Shown here one piece after another: positions 48,779-58,297 of a stretch of 64,000 nucleotides of DNA. The first letter of the stretch is position 1, and each line of letters opens with the position of its first letter. The stretch is from contig JAYEVH010000262.1 of the NCBI GenBank assembly GCA_036346255.1, positions 372,001 to 436,000 on the forward strand. The letters are read 5' to 3'. The position numbers were made by a program, and so were the translations under genes. Source of the stretch: Ampelocalamus luodianensis. Lineage: Eukaryota; Streptophyta; Magnoliopsida; Poales; Poaceae. The notes below the pieces were generated by a model. The model saw nothing but the letters and a program-made list of their open reading frames with translations, was not told the DNA's origin and did no database searches.

Positions 48779-49310
48779 ATCGATATATGAATCTCTCTAT
48801 ATAAAAGGAGGCTAACTTGAGGCCTAGCCAAGATGGCCACGTCGCTTTTTTTATGGTCGTCTGATTTCCGTTTGGCTGATTCTTCGGCGTCCGATCAGGC
48901 TGAGGATTTCTCGCGTTGCTCGCCTCGCTACGCTCACCACGTGCTCTGCCACACGCCCCTCTCTGGATTATTTGGTTGCCTCTTCGTCTTCCACGTGTCA
49001 TCACGTGTACACATGCTTTCCCCTCTTCCTCCTCGACTCCCGTTGCTTTGTCCGCGTCCCCGGTGGCTCGGCTTCCCTCTTCGGCCGCTCGGTTTTCGGC
49101 TCTTTCGTCTCGAGTCTGCCTTCGCTTTCGCATCTTGCTCCTGGTCGCCTGGTGGTCTTCCTCGCTCCAGCGTTCCATCTTCGATTTCTTCCTTCGTTCC
49201 TACTTTTTTTCCATGTCTTTTGTGTTCTTTCCGAGCTCCCATTTCTTCCGCAAGTTGTTCTTCCATACTCAGTTTTTCCTCTTGTTTTGGTGGTTTCCTT
49301 CTTTTCATGT

Positions 49311-49565
49311 TCCTGTGGAGTTATTGTTTCTGGATCTGGATCTTGGGTGCCTTTCCCGTTTACCTCCCTGCAACCTACCGTCTGCTCCATCGCTCCACCG
49401 CTCCAGCTTTTCCCTCTTCCTTTCTTCCTTCTTTCTTCCGTGCCTTTCTTCTTCTTTGTTGCCTCCCTGCAACCTACCGTCTGCGCCGTCTTCTTCTTGT
49501 TTCGATGTTTCTTCCCCTATTATTGTAGAGTTATTGTTTCTAGATCTGGATCCTGGTTGTAGATC
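49311..49565 (+). repeat. Direct repeat in the leader of the captured unit
   Basis: GAGTTATTGTTTCTGGATCTGG at about 49317 recurs at 49528 with few changes, and CTCCCTGCAACCTACCGTCT at 49364 recurs at 49465. A segment of about 100-210 bp was therefore duplicated. The surroundings are T/C-rich. Confidence 0.65.
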
Positions 49566-49605
49566 CAGACGGGAAAGATTGTTTCAGAGAGGAGCAGCAG
49601 CGGCC

Positions 49606-49995
49606 ATGGTGCTCTCGCACACGAGCTACAGCTGGGACGACCTCGTGTACTGCACCTTCGCATCGCGCTACGTTCGCGAGGACCTGCCACCGTGGCGATC
49701 GACCGGTCGTGGCTCCACCATCCAGCCTACGATTTGTCCAGTCCGCCCGATCGGACGAGTGTTGCTGATTCAGTGGGTGTTTTCTGGCTGCAGGTTTCGG
49801 ATGTCGGCGCGGTCGATCCCGAGGGAGGCGGTGTACTAGATCATCAACGACGAGCTGATGATGGACGGCACCCGCGGCTGAACCTGGCCTCGTTCGTCAC
49901 CACGTGGATGAAGCCCGAGTGCGACAAGCTCATCATGAGATCCATCAACATGAACTACGTCGACATGGATGAGTACCCCGTCACCACTGACCTCC
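49606..49995 (+). pseudogene. Glutamate decarboxylase N-terminal exon fragment
   Basis: Plant glutamate decarboxylase is a cytosolic PLP enzyme that makes GABA. The translation begins MVLSHTSYSWDDLVYCTFAS, RYVREDLPP, continues after a 102-bp insert with FRMSARSIPREAVY, then a stop and IINDELMMDG. After a one-base loss near 49874 another frame reads LASFVTTWMKPECDKLIM and NYVDMDEYPVTT. These are the conserved first about 90 residues of the enzyme. The stop at 49837-49839 is TAG where the family has Gln. The PLP-lysine and the calmodulin-binding tail are absent. The 102-bp insert (49692-49793) begins GT and ends CAG, and removing it joins LPP to FRM in frame, so it may be a small intron. Confidence 0.85.
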
Positions 49996-51028
49996 GTTCC
50001 GAACCATGGGAGGATCCTCATCTCTTTTTCAACTTTTGGACATGTCACTTAGTTCGTACTAATTGGGACTTGGGAGAGCTGGGACAAGTCCCAACATTTT
50101 CATTCGTTCAAGGGGATTTGATTTCCCAAGAATAGAAGGGTCCCAAGTCCCAATATTTGGGAATTTTTTACACAAAAGTAGTTTCTGATCTGCCGTCACT
50201 GATTTTCAACAAATATCCATGTTTAATTGAAACTTTGGAGGTTAGCAATAAAGTGAATTTCAGTCGGACAAGATGAATAAGTTCCTGACCATGTTTGGTA
50301 GACATGATTTTCAGGTCAAGCTAGAAATTGATTAGGACAGGCCGAAAAGGTATCCATTAGGATGCAAACATGCGGACAACCTGAATTTTCTTACAGTTGG
50401 AACCTGAATTTGGTTAAGTAATATTATGAAGATTTTCTGTGTGGACAATATCCATGCCAAAAGTCCCCCACTGATGTTGTAGGTTCTTTCGTTTGTTTTG
50501 GTTGTGAGCTCAGCTGCAGCTCTTTTGGAGGTGCCTTCCATTCTTTTTCCTCTTTCGTCTGCTTATTTTGTTATCGACCGTCAAGAGGCAAACGACAATG
50601 GGATATCCTAGATGCTTCCTCTTTCTTTCCTTATCTCCTACTTACCCATTTTATCTTCTGGTTTGGCTCCGGTTGCTTTGTTCCTCTCTGTCGGTGTTTG
50701 TTCTTGTCTGTTTCTTCGCAGGACAGTATCCTTGTGTTTATTCAGGCTACATCCCATTGGTCTTCTTTTAGGTGTTCCTCTTTACTTGCTTTTACGTGTT
50801 CCCGTCGGTTAATATTTTGCTCGGATTTTTGATTTGGTTCGCTGTTAGTTCGGCTGGGGTTCTATCTGCTGCTGGAGAGTAAAGATTTGGGGATTTTTAT
50901 CTTGCTACTCTGCTCCTCCTCGTGGCCTCACCCAGTGATCCCATCATGAAGCTCCTCGAGGGCGACGACTTTTTCTTTACAATTCTTCATATTCTCTGAA
51001 AGATGCCTATTTTCCCAAATTTATGCAG
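49996..51028. other. Sequence between captured exons, probably intronic
   Basis: No protein family is recognised. 50060-50170 has several TTGGGACTTGGGA-like words in both orientations. 50570-50880 is T-rich. The right end, TTATGCAG at 51021-51028, is a good 3' splice acceptor for the THOC5 exon. Confidence 0.3.
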
Positions 51029-51264
51029 ATGGCTAAGCTTTATGCTGGGGAGGCTCCAAACTTTAATGAAAAGGATTCACAACCATACAAGTGGGCACAA
51101 CATCTAGCTGGTATTGATTTCTTGCTGGAAATGCCTCTATCCGTTGGGAATGATTCTAACAGAGCATTGAGAAGTGCTGATTTGTCATCTCCACTTGCTC
51201 TATACCGTCAGTAGAATCGTGTAGAGACTATTTTGCAGAGAATCCACTCGTGGAAAGTTGCACA
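51029..51264 (+). pseudogene. THO complex subunit 5 (THOC5) exon fragment
   Basis: THOC5 is part of the nuclear THO/TREX complex, which couples transcription to mRNA export. After an acceptor AG the frame reads MAKLYAGEAPNFNEKDSQPY, KWAQHLAGIDFLLEMP, DLSSPLALYRQ, a stop, NRVETILQRIHSWKVAQ. This follows the C-terminal part of plant THOC5, which has PYKWxQHLAGID and LSLYRQQxRVQTVLxRI. The stop at 51212-51214 is TAG in place of the second Gln of YRQQ. Similarity ends near 51264, about 100 bp before the CACTA insertion. The rest of the gene is not in the window. Confidence 0.75.
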
Positions 51265-51362
51265 ACTTTATGAACATCTACAGCTGGTGCATACCTTCTC
51301 TTTTGATCCTACGCCAGTTCTGGTCAACCATGAAACATCTTTCTTTTGTAACTTATGACTGC

Positions 51363-51365
51363 TAT
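51363..51365. repeat. Target site duplication TAT, left copy, of the CACTA element
   Basis: TAT precedes CACTACTAC and recurs at 63850-63852 after GTAGTG. CACTA elements make 3-bp duplications. Confidence 0.85.
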
Positions 51366-51395
51366 CACTACTACAAAATAGCCTATAGTGGACGC

Positions 51396-51778
51396 CTCAT
51401 CACAGACGATTCCAAAGGAACCGTCTGTGTTCAACTTATACAGACGGTCACTTAGAAACCGTCTTTTCCACTGTCTGTGATATGTCATTATCACATACGG
51501 TTTGTAAATAAGATCGTCTGTGATACTTCACAGACGGTTTTATCCTTGAACCGTCTGTAATATGCTATTATCACCGACGGTTCTTTAATAGAGCCGCTCA
51601 GGATATTTAAGATTTAATATCACAGATGGTTCTATTTATAAATCGTCTGTGATAATTAGATATCTCAGACGGTTCTCTCCTGGAACCGTCTGTGATATCT
51701 AATTATCACAGACGGTTTATAAATAGAACCGTCTGTGATATTTCATAGACGGTTGCATGATAGAACTGTCTGTGATAT
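51396..51778. repeat. CACTA 5' subterminal repeat array
   Basis: About 14 copies of CACAGACGGTT or its inverse AACCGTCTGTG lie alternately, often as close palindromic pairs with 4-12 bp spacers. They act as binding sites for the element's TNPA-like protein in known CACTA systems; the binding role here is inferred. Confidence 0.88.
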
Positions 51779-51902
51779 GCCTTTCAATCCCTTTGTATCC
51801 CGCGCGAGTGTCTCTTCATCTCTTCGTCTCCTGCTCCAGCTTTACTACTTCTTTTATATAAATAGACATCCCTTATGAAAGGGATTTCTCACACGAACCT
51901 CC

Positions 51903-52475
51903 TTGATCACCTTTTCCACAAACTCCAAATGGCTTCTTCCTCTCGTCCCTACTGTGAAGGCCTACATTTTTGGTTATGTACTCGACCTCTCTCTGGTCGC
52001 AACTCGCCCAAGTCATGATAAGGCGCCCATTCGCAATGCAATCCGTTGTAGGCCCTCCCATCTACCGAAGACCATAACGGCCATCATCTGTCGATTGGAG
52101 CTCCTCCTCCAACAGACCAGTGCGAGGCTCTCCAGCATGCGGCGAGTAAACCTCGTCTTGGAGATTGTCCTATGGAACTATTTGGTTCGCACCGAGGATG
52201 TAGCCCAGAGAGTCGAGGATGACCTCGACATTGCAGGAGAGCGGGTCCACCTAGCCGAGACTCTGGGGACCAGGGTTGATGGCCTTTGGGCTATATGGGA
52301 CTTGATTACGGAGTCCGAACATCTACAAGAGGAAATTGAGCGTGCAAGGTCACAAGTGGAGGCGTTTGGTGAGACAGTCGCTGATCCCGCCCCCACTGAA
52401 GCCGACGAGAAGGCATACGAAGATTTGAAGACTAAAATAGGATCGCTCATCCTTTTTTTATCGTTTGTGATGTAA
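51903..52475 (+). CDS. Unassigned ORF between two subterminal arrays, coiled-coil-like
   Basis: An open frame of 190 codons. From about residue 60 it reads as a plausible protein: RRVNLVLEIVLWNYLVRTED, VAQRVEDDLDIAGERVHLAE, ITESEHLQEEIERARSQVEA, rich in Glu/Arg/Leu with heptad-like spacing. I do not recognise a family. TATATAAA near 51856 is a possible TATA box. It lies in a block bracketed by the two copies of the 5' subterminal array, so it was probably captured or internally duplicated in the transposon. It may be a TNPA-like or hitch-hiking fragment, or chance. Confidence 0.35.
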   Translation: MITFSTNSKWLLPLVPTVKAYIFGYVLDLSLVATRPSHDKAPIRNAIRCRPSHLPKTITAIICRLELLLQQTSARLSSMRRVNLVLEIVLWNYLVRTEDVAQRVEDDLDIAGERVHLAETLGTRVDGLWAIWDLITESEHLQEEIERARSQVEAFGETVADPAPTEADEKAYEDLKTKIGSLILFLSFVM

Positions 52476-52620
52476 AAACGATATGACCAGTCTTTTTTTA
52501 TCTATCTTTCTGTAATATAAAACGATATAGTCTTTTTTATCTATCGTTTGTGATGTAAAAACAGTATGGTCTTTTTTTATCGTCTGTGATGATATGGTCT
52601 TTTTTATCATCTGTTAATTA
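52436..52620. repeat. Short tandem repeats of a TATCGTTTGTGATGTAAAAACG-like unit
   Basis: About four imperfect units built from TTTTTTATCTATC and GTTTGTGATGTAAAAAC, degenerate relatives of the CACTA subterminal motif (TCGTTTGTGAT versus CCGTCTGTGAT). Confidence 0.55.
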
Positions 52621-52654
52621 CTGGCATGGGCAATTCATTTTAGTAATTATTTGC

Positions 52655-52940
52655 GCTATCACAGATAGTTCCATGAAGAACCATCTGTGATAATATCCTC
52701 ATCACAGACGGTTCCATTATGAGCCGTCTGTGTTGAACTTATACAGACGGTTCCCTGTTGAATCGTCTGTGATATCCACCACATCACAGACGGTTGGTAA
52801 TAAGAACCGTCTATGATAGTGCCTCATCACAAACGGCTCCTACCAATCGTCTGTGAAGTATCACAGACGGTTGGTAATAAGAACCGTCTCGTGATGAGGC
52901 ATTATCCTGCACGGTTGGTAACAAGAACCGCCTCGTGATA
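52655..52940. repeat. Second, internal copy of the CACTA 5' subterminal array
   Basis: The same CACAGACGGTT units. The block CCTCATCACAGACG... through TTATACAGACGGTT (52688-52755) repeats the order found at 51396-51455, so this is a duplicate of the left end region and not an independent array. Confidence 0.8.
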
Positions 52941-53478
52941 TGCCACCTATAAATATCAGGACCCAGCGCACTCCCGCCTAGCGCCTCGATCCGTTGTTTG
53001 AATAGAGTGGCTTGAGAAGCTTTCTTGTGTGGTGGTGTAGGAGTCTTGCTTGTTTTGCTTGCCTTATTCTTGGTTGTGGGTTGCCCTGGCAACTTATGGC
53101 TATTTGACTTGCATATTGCTTGCTTTGTGAGGCTTGGCTTTGGTGGTAGCTCTCACTTGGGTGTTGTGAATGAGTGATTTGTTTGCAAAGGTGTTTTGTG
53201 AGAGGAGAAGCTTATGGGGAGGTGCATTTCAGTGTGGCTTTTCTCTTGCCCCGCCCACTTAACTCTCACATTGCACTGTGGCTCAAGGAGAAGGCGTTGA
53301 GGAATCTCGCGGGATATTTGAAATTTTCGTTGTGAGCTCAGGGTAACGATCTGTAACTCTTTATATTTGCTCTAGGTTAATATGTAATCAATTTTAGTGT
53401 ATTTGGTTAACAGGAGGAGTAACGTATTTGCATTTTATTAATATAATTTAACACTACTAATTGTTACGTGTAGTGTAG

Positions 53479-56400
53479 ATGGACCGAATCGATGTACGGT
53501 GCGAACCGCAGTGAGTGAAGAGTACATTAATGGTGTGATTGCTTTTAAAAGAGCCGCGAGCAGATATGTTGAATAAGCGGATAGAATTTATGTACTATCC
53601 ATGCATTGATTGCGTAATCAAGATTTTTAACAACCCGCGCATCGTAGGGCACTTGATTCGAAGGGGTTTCAAAAAAGGGTATACATGTTGGACCAGTCAC
53701 GGTGAAGAGCAAATTATACAGGAAGTTAATAATGATAACATCGCCGAGGAAGTTAATAATGATGACATCGCCGAGGAAGTCAACGATATGTTGGATGTGG
53801 ATGCTTTTGACGACGATAGGTCGTACGATGACAATTTGGATCAGATGCTACGCGATGCAGGAGGTAACTATAGTGAGAGAGAGTTTTGTAAATTCGAGCT
53901 CTTAATGGAGGACTCGGGGAAACCTTTGTTCCCTGGCTGCAAGCCAGAATACACAAGGTTGTCAACCGTACTTGAACTGCTGAAATTGAAGGCGAGCAAT
54001 GGTTGGTCCGACAAGAGTTTCACGGCGTTGTTAGGTCTCCTAGTGGACATTCTTCCGGAGGGAAACGTGTTGCCCAGCACCACCTACCAAGCCAAGAAGG
54101 TTCTTTGTCCATTGGAAATAGAAGTAGAAAGAATACATGCATGTCCGAACGATTGTATCTTGTATCGTAAAGAGTATGCAGACTTGCATGTATGTCCCAT
54201 GTGCAAAGCATCCCGATACAAGCGTAAGAATACTGCTAAGGCGAAGCAAGGACCTCCTGCTAAGATATTGTGGTATCTGCCTGTGATCCCACGTTTGAAG
54301 CGTTTATTTGCGAACCGAAAGGAGGCAAGATTGCTGCGTTGGCACTCGGAGGAGTGTAAGAAAGATGGAAAGCTAAGACACCTTGCTGATTCTGCCCAGT
54401 GGAGAAACTTCGATCGGACCTTCAAAGAGTTCGGTGTGGAACCGAGGAACATAAGGTTAGGATTGAGTACAGATGGAATGAATCCTTTCGGTAACATGAG
54501 CAGCTGACATAGCACCTGGCCCGTGAATCTATGTATGTACAACCTTCTTCCTTGGCTGTATGAAGCGGAAGTACATTTTGATGTCACTACTTATTCAAGG
54601 GCTGAAGCAACCTGGGAACGATATTGATGTGTACCTAGCACCATTACTGGATGATCTTGTGACACTGTGGAACGAAGGGGTACAAGTATGGCATGTGTAC
54701 AAACGAGAGAACTTCTCTTTACGCGCCATGTTCTGCACTATTAATGATTTTTCTAGCCTTGGTAACCTGTCGGGCTTCAGTACGAAAGGAGCCAAAGCCT
54801 GTCTGCACTGCTTAGATGCTACGGAGAGTGTATGGCTGAACAACTCGCGTAAAACTGTGTATATGCGTCATTGTAGGTTCCTTCCCAAGAGTCACCCATA
54901 CCGCAAGATGAAGAAACAATTCGACGGAAATAAGGAGGATAGTTCAGCTCCAAGGGCTTTTAGAGGGAAAGAGGTCTATGATATGGTTAAGGATATCGAT
55001 GTTGTGCTTGGGAAGGGACGTAAATTAAAAACCCGTCAAAAGAACATCTGGAAGAAGCGGTCAATTTTTTGGGACTTGCCTTATTAGGAGCACTTAGAAG
55101 TTCGTCACTGCATCGACGTCATGCACGTGGAGAAGAATGTATGTGATAGCTTGATTGGTCTCTTACTGAACATTAGTGGCAAAATAAAGGATGGTGTTAA
55201 CGCACATCGTGACTTGGTTGATATGAACATAAGCACCGAGTTAGCACCAAAAGAGACCGATAAATGACGAACATACCTTCCACCAGCTTGCTACACTTTG
55301 TCCAAGGTCAAGAGAAATAAACTGTGCCAGAGCTTGCATGGTGTCAAAGTCCTGTCTAGTTACTCCGCTAACATTAAGAAACTTGTTTCTATACAAGATT
55401 TAAAATTAATTGGTATGAAGTCTCATGATTGTCACGTGCTAATGACACAAATGCTTCCTGTTGCAATTAGGAGTATCTTACCGAACAAGGTCCGAGTAGC
55501 AATCTTGAGGCTGTGTTATTTCTTCAACTCAATTGCTTAGAAGGTCATCGATCCCGAAGTACTAGATGCTCTACAGGCCGAGGTGGTGACGACTCTATGT
55601 CATCTTGAGATGTATTTTCCTCTGTCATTTTTTGATATCATGGTCCATCTCATTGTTCATCTTGTGAAAGAGATAAAAATATGCGGCCCTGTGTTCCTAC
55701 GTCATATGTACCCATTCGAGAGGTATATGGGAATTCTCAAGTCCTACGTACGGAATCGATCTCGATCGGAGGGCAACATCATCGAAGGTTATGCAACCGA
55801 AGAGGTCATTGAGTTCTGCGTCGACTACATGGCTCAGGTGGAACCGATAGGTGTGCCTCTATCTCGTCATGAGGGAAGGCTGGATGGTATCAGGACCATC
55901 GGAAGGAAATCAATCACTCCGAATCTGGATACGTACGCTCAAGCCCATTTCACAATCTTGCAACACATGACCCAAGTGTCCCTGTACATCGACTAGCACA
56001 AAGACATGGTACGCCAACAGAATCCAGACCGGTCGGAGGTTTGGATCACGAGAGAGAACAACCGTCGGTTCAACGAATGGTTAAAGGTGCGAATCATTGG
56101 GAGGTCATCAAGTGATGATACGCTGCTATGGTTGGCAAAAGGGCCACAATTTACAATTGTCACATGGCAAGGATACGACATAAATGGGTGCACATTTTAT
56201 ACGGCAGCTCAAGATAGGAAGAGCACAGTTCAGAACAGCGGTGTCCGCATAGATGCATTCAGTACCGATGGGCTGAGGAGCTCGTACCATGGGCAAATAG
56301 AGGAGATATGGGAGCTCGACTACGTGCTTTTCAAGATCCCCCTATTTCGGTGCCGTTGGGTCCATCTCCCACAGGTGAAGGTCGACAAGTACGGCGTCAC

Positions 56401-56690
56401 TACCGTGGACCTCGACGTGTCGGATACAAAGACGAACTATTCGTACTGGCTAACCAAGTTGTTCAAGTCTTCTATGTAACCGACCCGGCAAATAAGAAGC
56501 GCCACGTAGTTCTTCATAGAAAAAGAAGGATTGTTGGAGTTGAGAATATAGTGGACGAGGAAGAATACAATCAATTTGATGAGTTGCCTCCTTTCGGAGA
56601 CGGCATCAGGCTCTAGGAAGAACCCAGTGAGGAAGCTAGCTATATGCGCGTCGATCATCATGAAGGGCTATATTTTAATTAAGAATTTAC
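53479..56690 (+). pseudogene. CACTA TNP2-type transposase gene, with in-frame stops
   Basis: The transposase would bind the element ends and cut them in the nucleus. The N-terminal transposase-associated domain starts MDRIDV at 53479 (frame then shifts) and continues ADMLNKRIEFMYYPCIDCVI...HLIRRGFKKGYTCW. The TNP2 core has LHVCPMCKASRYKRK, LSTDGMNPFGNMSS, LAPLLDDLVTLWNEGVQVW, GNLSGFSTKGAKACLHCLD, RHCIDVMHVEKNVCDSLIG, then DUF4218-like LCHLEMYFPLSFFDIMVHL, MYPFERYMGILKSYVRNRSR and DUF4216-like IVTWQGYDINGCTFYT. From 54560 to 56476 one frame runs through with only about four stops (55085 TAG, about 55265 TGA, 55538 TAG, 55994 TAG). A stop and a 2-base loss separate it from the upstream part near 54507-54557. 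Two TAGs stand where Gln is expected. The gene looks recently inactivated. Confidence 0.88.
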
Positions 56691-56989
56691 TCCATTGTAA
56701 TTAATTTATTCCATAACATCATGTGTTATGGACTTGTAATCTCTCGTACATATATTTTGATGTCAACGTGGAATTGTTATGTGTTAATGTGTTAACTATA
56801 TGAACCTATCATCTTTGATATTGATGTCAATGTGGACGTTCATTGTAATATGAAGTATCAAAATTAGTTTCACTTTATTTGCAGTTGAGTTGAATTAGAT
56901 ATGAATTTTTAAAGTCAAATATGTTATGAGTTGAGTATCTGCTTGAATCTGCTCCGTAAGCCCCGACGCCGTAAGCCCCCGACATCGAC

Positions 56990-57245
56990 GAAGCTACCGC
57001 TGGCTCCTCCCCGCGCCGTCCTCCTTCCCGTGTCGGCCTCCTCCCTGGGCCGTCCTCCTCCCCTCGTTGTCCTCCTCCCCACGCCGTCCTCCTCCCCACG
57101 CCGTCCTCCTCCCCTGCACCGGCCTCCTCCCCGCGCCGTCCTCCTCCCCATGTCGGCCTCCTCCCCTGCATTGGCCTCCTCCTCCGCGCCTCTCTCCTCC
57201 TCGTGTCGGCCTCCTCCCCTGCACCGGCCTCCTCCTTGCACCGTG
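56990..57245. repeat. GC-rich minisatellite (CCTCCTCCCCxxxCCGT units)
   Basis: About 15 units of 15-18 bp around GTCCTCCTCCCC / CGGCCTCCTCCCC. On the minus strand this gives long Gly/Arg/Glu-rich reading frames, which are composition artefacts. Confidence 0.8.
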
Positions 57246-57305
57246 AGTTCTTGTGCGGCATCCTCTCTGTGAGTATTCCTATATTACGTTTGGTATCACT
57301 TTGGC

Positions 57306-57795
57306 TTATACTGAGATTGAATGTGATAGTTAGTTCATTCTTGAGCTCTATTGTATTACTTGCTACTGTCAAATTGATCAGTGGGCTTTGTCTCAGTGGA
57401 TATATTGACTTTGATAGTCTTTGATAATCTGTGAACTGAATCTAGTACTAAAGATATTGCGAATTGATCAGTGGGCTTTATTGACATGCTCCGTGATGAA
57501 CTTTGTCTTATACTGAGATTGAATGTGATAGTTAGTTCATTCTTGAGCTCTATTGTATTACTTGCTTATCACAAATTGATCGTGGGCTTTGTCCCGTGGA
57601 TATATTGACTTTGATAGTCTTTGATAATCTGTGAACTGAATCTAGTACTAAAGATATTGCAAATTGATCAGTGGGCTTTGTTGACATGCTCCATGATAAA
57701 CTTTGTCTTATACTGAGATTGAATGCGATAGTTAGTTATTCTTCTGGTTCGCTCTGTGATGAACTTTGTCTTATACTGAGATTGAATGTGATGGT
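57306..57795. repeat. Tandem repeats with a 200-bp period inside the CACTA element
   Basis: Units beginning TTATACTGAGATTGAATG start at 57306, 57508, 57708 and 57771: two full copies (202 and 200 bp) and two shortened ones. Copies 1 and 2 differ partly by single-base losses such as GATCAGTGGG versus GATCGTGGG. Confidence 0.85.
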
Positions 57796-58120
57796 TAAGA
57801 TTATTTTCGGTAACAGTTGAGATCATTTGACAGTTAAGCAAAATATTGTTTAGAGCTCATAGTTTGAATTTATATTATCATATTCATTTAATGAAGAGTA
57901 TAGACAATAGGATTGAGATGGCAAAGGCCTGTTCTTTTGCAACTCTCCTTCTGAGAGCACAAACTATCATCAATCCTTCTTTATATAATTAATTTGTTTA
58001 CAACGCAATTTTAGTTATTTATATAGATAGCAAGTACATTTTGAGCTCTACAATATTACTTGATTCTATTTTGTTTCTATGTCTTTTGTACATGAAGCAT
58101 TAAACCTTTGCTTAGCATTT

Positions 58121-58219
58121 CTTCGTCGATCCTGACACACTTGAGTGTACGTTTGCTTCATGCCAATCCTCCACGGTATGAAGCAAATCGTGCATTCCAG
58201 TGTGTCAGGCTCGATGAAG
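58121..58219. ncRNA. Candidate miRNA-like hairpin inside the CACTA element
   Basis: A 41-nt arm (58121-58161) and a 42-nt arm (58178-58219) fold back with 36 Watson-Crick pairs, 3 G-U pairs, 2 mismatches and one bulged base; the loop is 16 nt. Key paired blocks are CCTGACACACT with AGTGTGTCAGG and TTTGCTTCAT with ATGAAGCAAA. Size and pairing meet the usual shape for a plant miRNA precursor, and transcription from either strand would give a similar hairpin. It lies between the two transposon genes. Rice CACTA elements are known to carry miR820, but these arms do not match the miR820 mature sequence as I recall it. Expression is unknown. Confidence 0.5.
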
Positions 58220-58297
58220 TAGGCTCGGGCAAAGATGGCTTAAGTTGAGTATCTGCTTGAATCTGCTCTGTGCACATATAGATAGCAAGCAAGCAAC

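Larger units (their letters stand above)
48793..51365 (+). mobile_element. Candidate Helitron 5' part carrying captured gene fragments
   Basis: The start TCTCTCTATATAAAAGGAGG follows an A and resembles grass Helitron 5' ends (TCTCTAT...ATAAAAG). Downstream on the same strand lie a broken glutamate decarboxylase exon (49606) and a broken THOC5 exon (51029), unrelated genes in series, as expected of gene-capturing Helitrons or other pack-type elements. The CACTA element interrupts the unit at 51366; sequence resumes at 63850. The 3' terminus lies beyond the window, so the call is tentative. Confidence 0.45.

Noticed and set aside
48833..49562. Overlapping Ser/Phe/Leu-rich forward ORFs and Lys/Glu-rich reverse ORFs upstream of the GAD fragment
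   Set aside because: Forward and reverse frames are all open because the strand is T/C-rich. Only the frame continuing into MVLSH at 49606 matches a known protein.
56924..57372. Gly/Arg/Glu-rich minus-strand ORFs of 76-165 codons
   Set aside because: They are readings of the CCTCCTCCCC minisatellite in several frames; no family motif is present.
58121..58219. Identity of the CACTA hairpin with miR820
   Set aside because: The arms (CCTGACACACT, TTTGCTTCAT) do not contain the miR820 mature sequence as I remember it, so only a general miRNA-like call is made.
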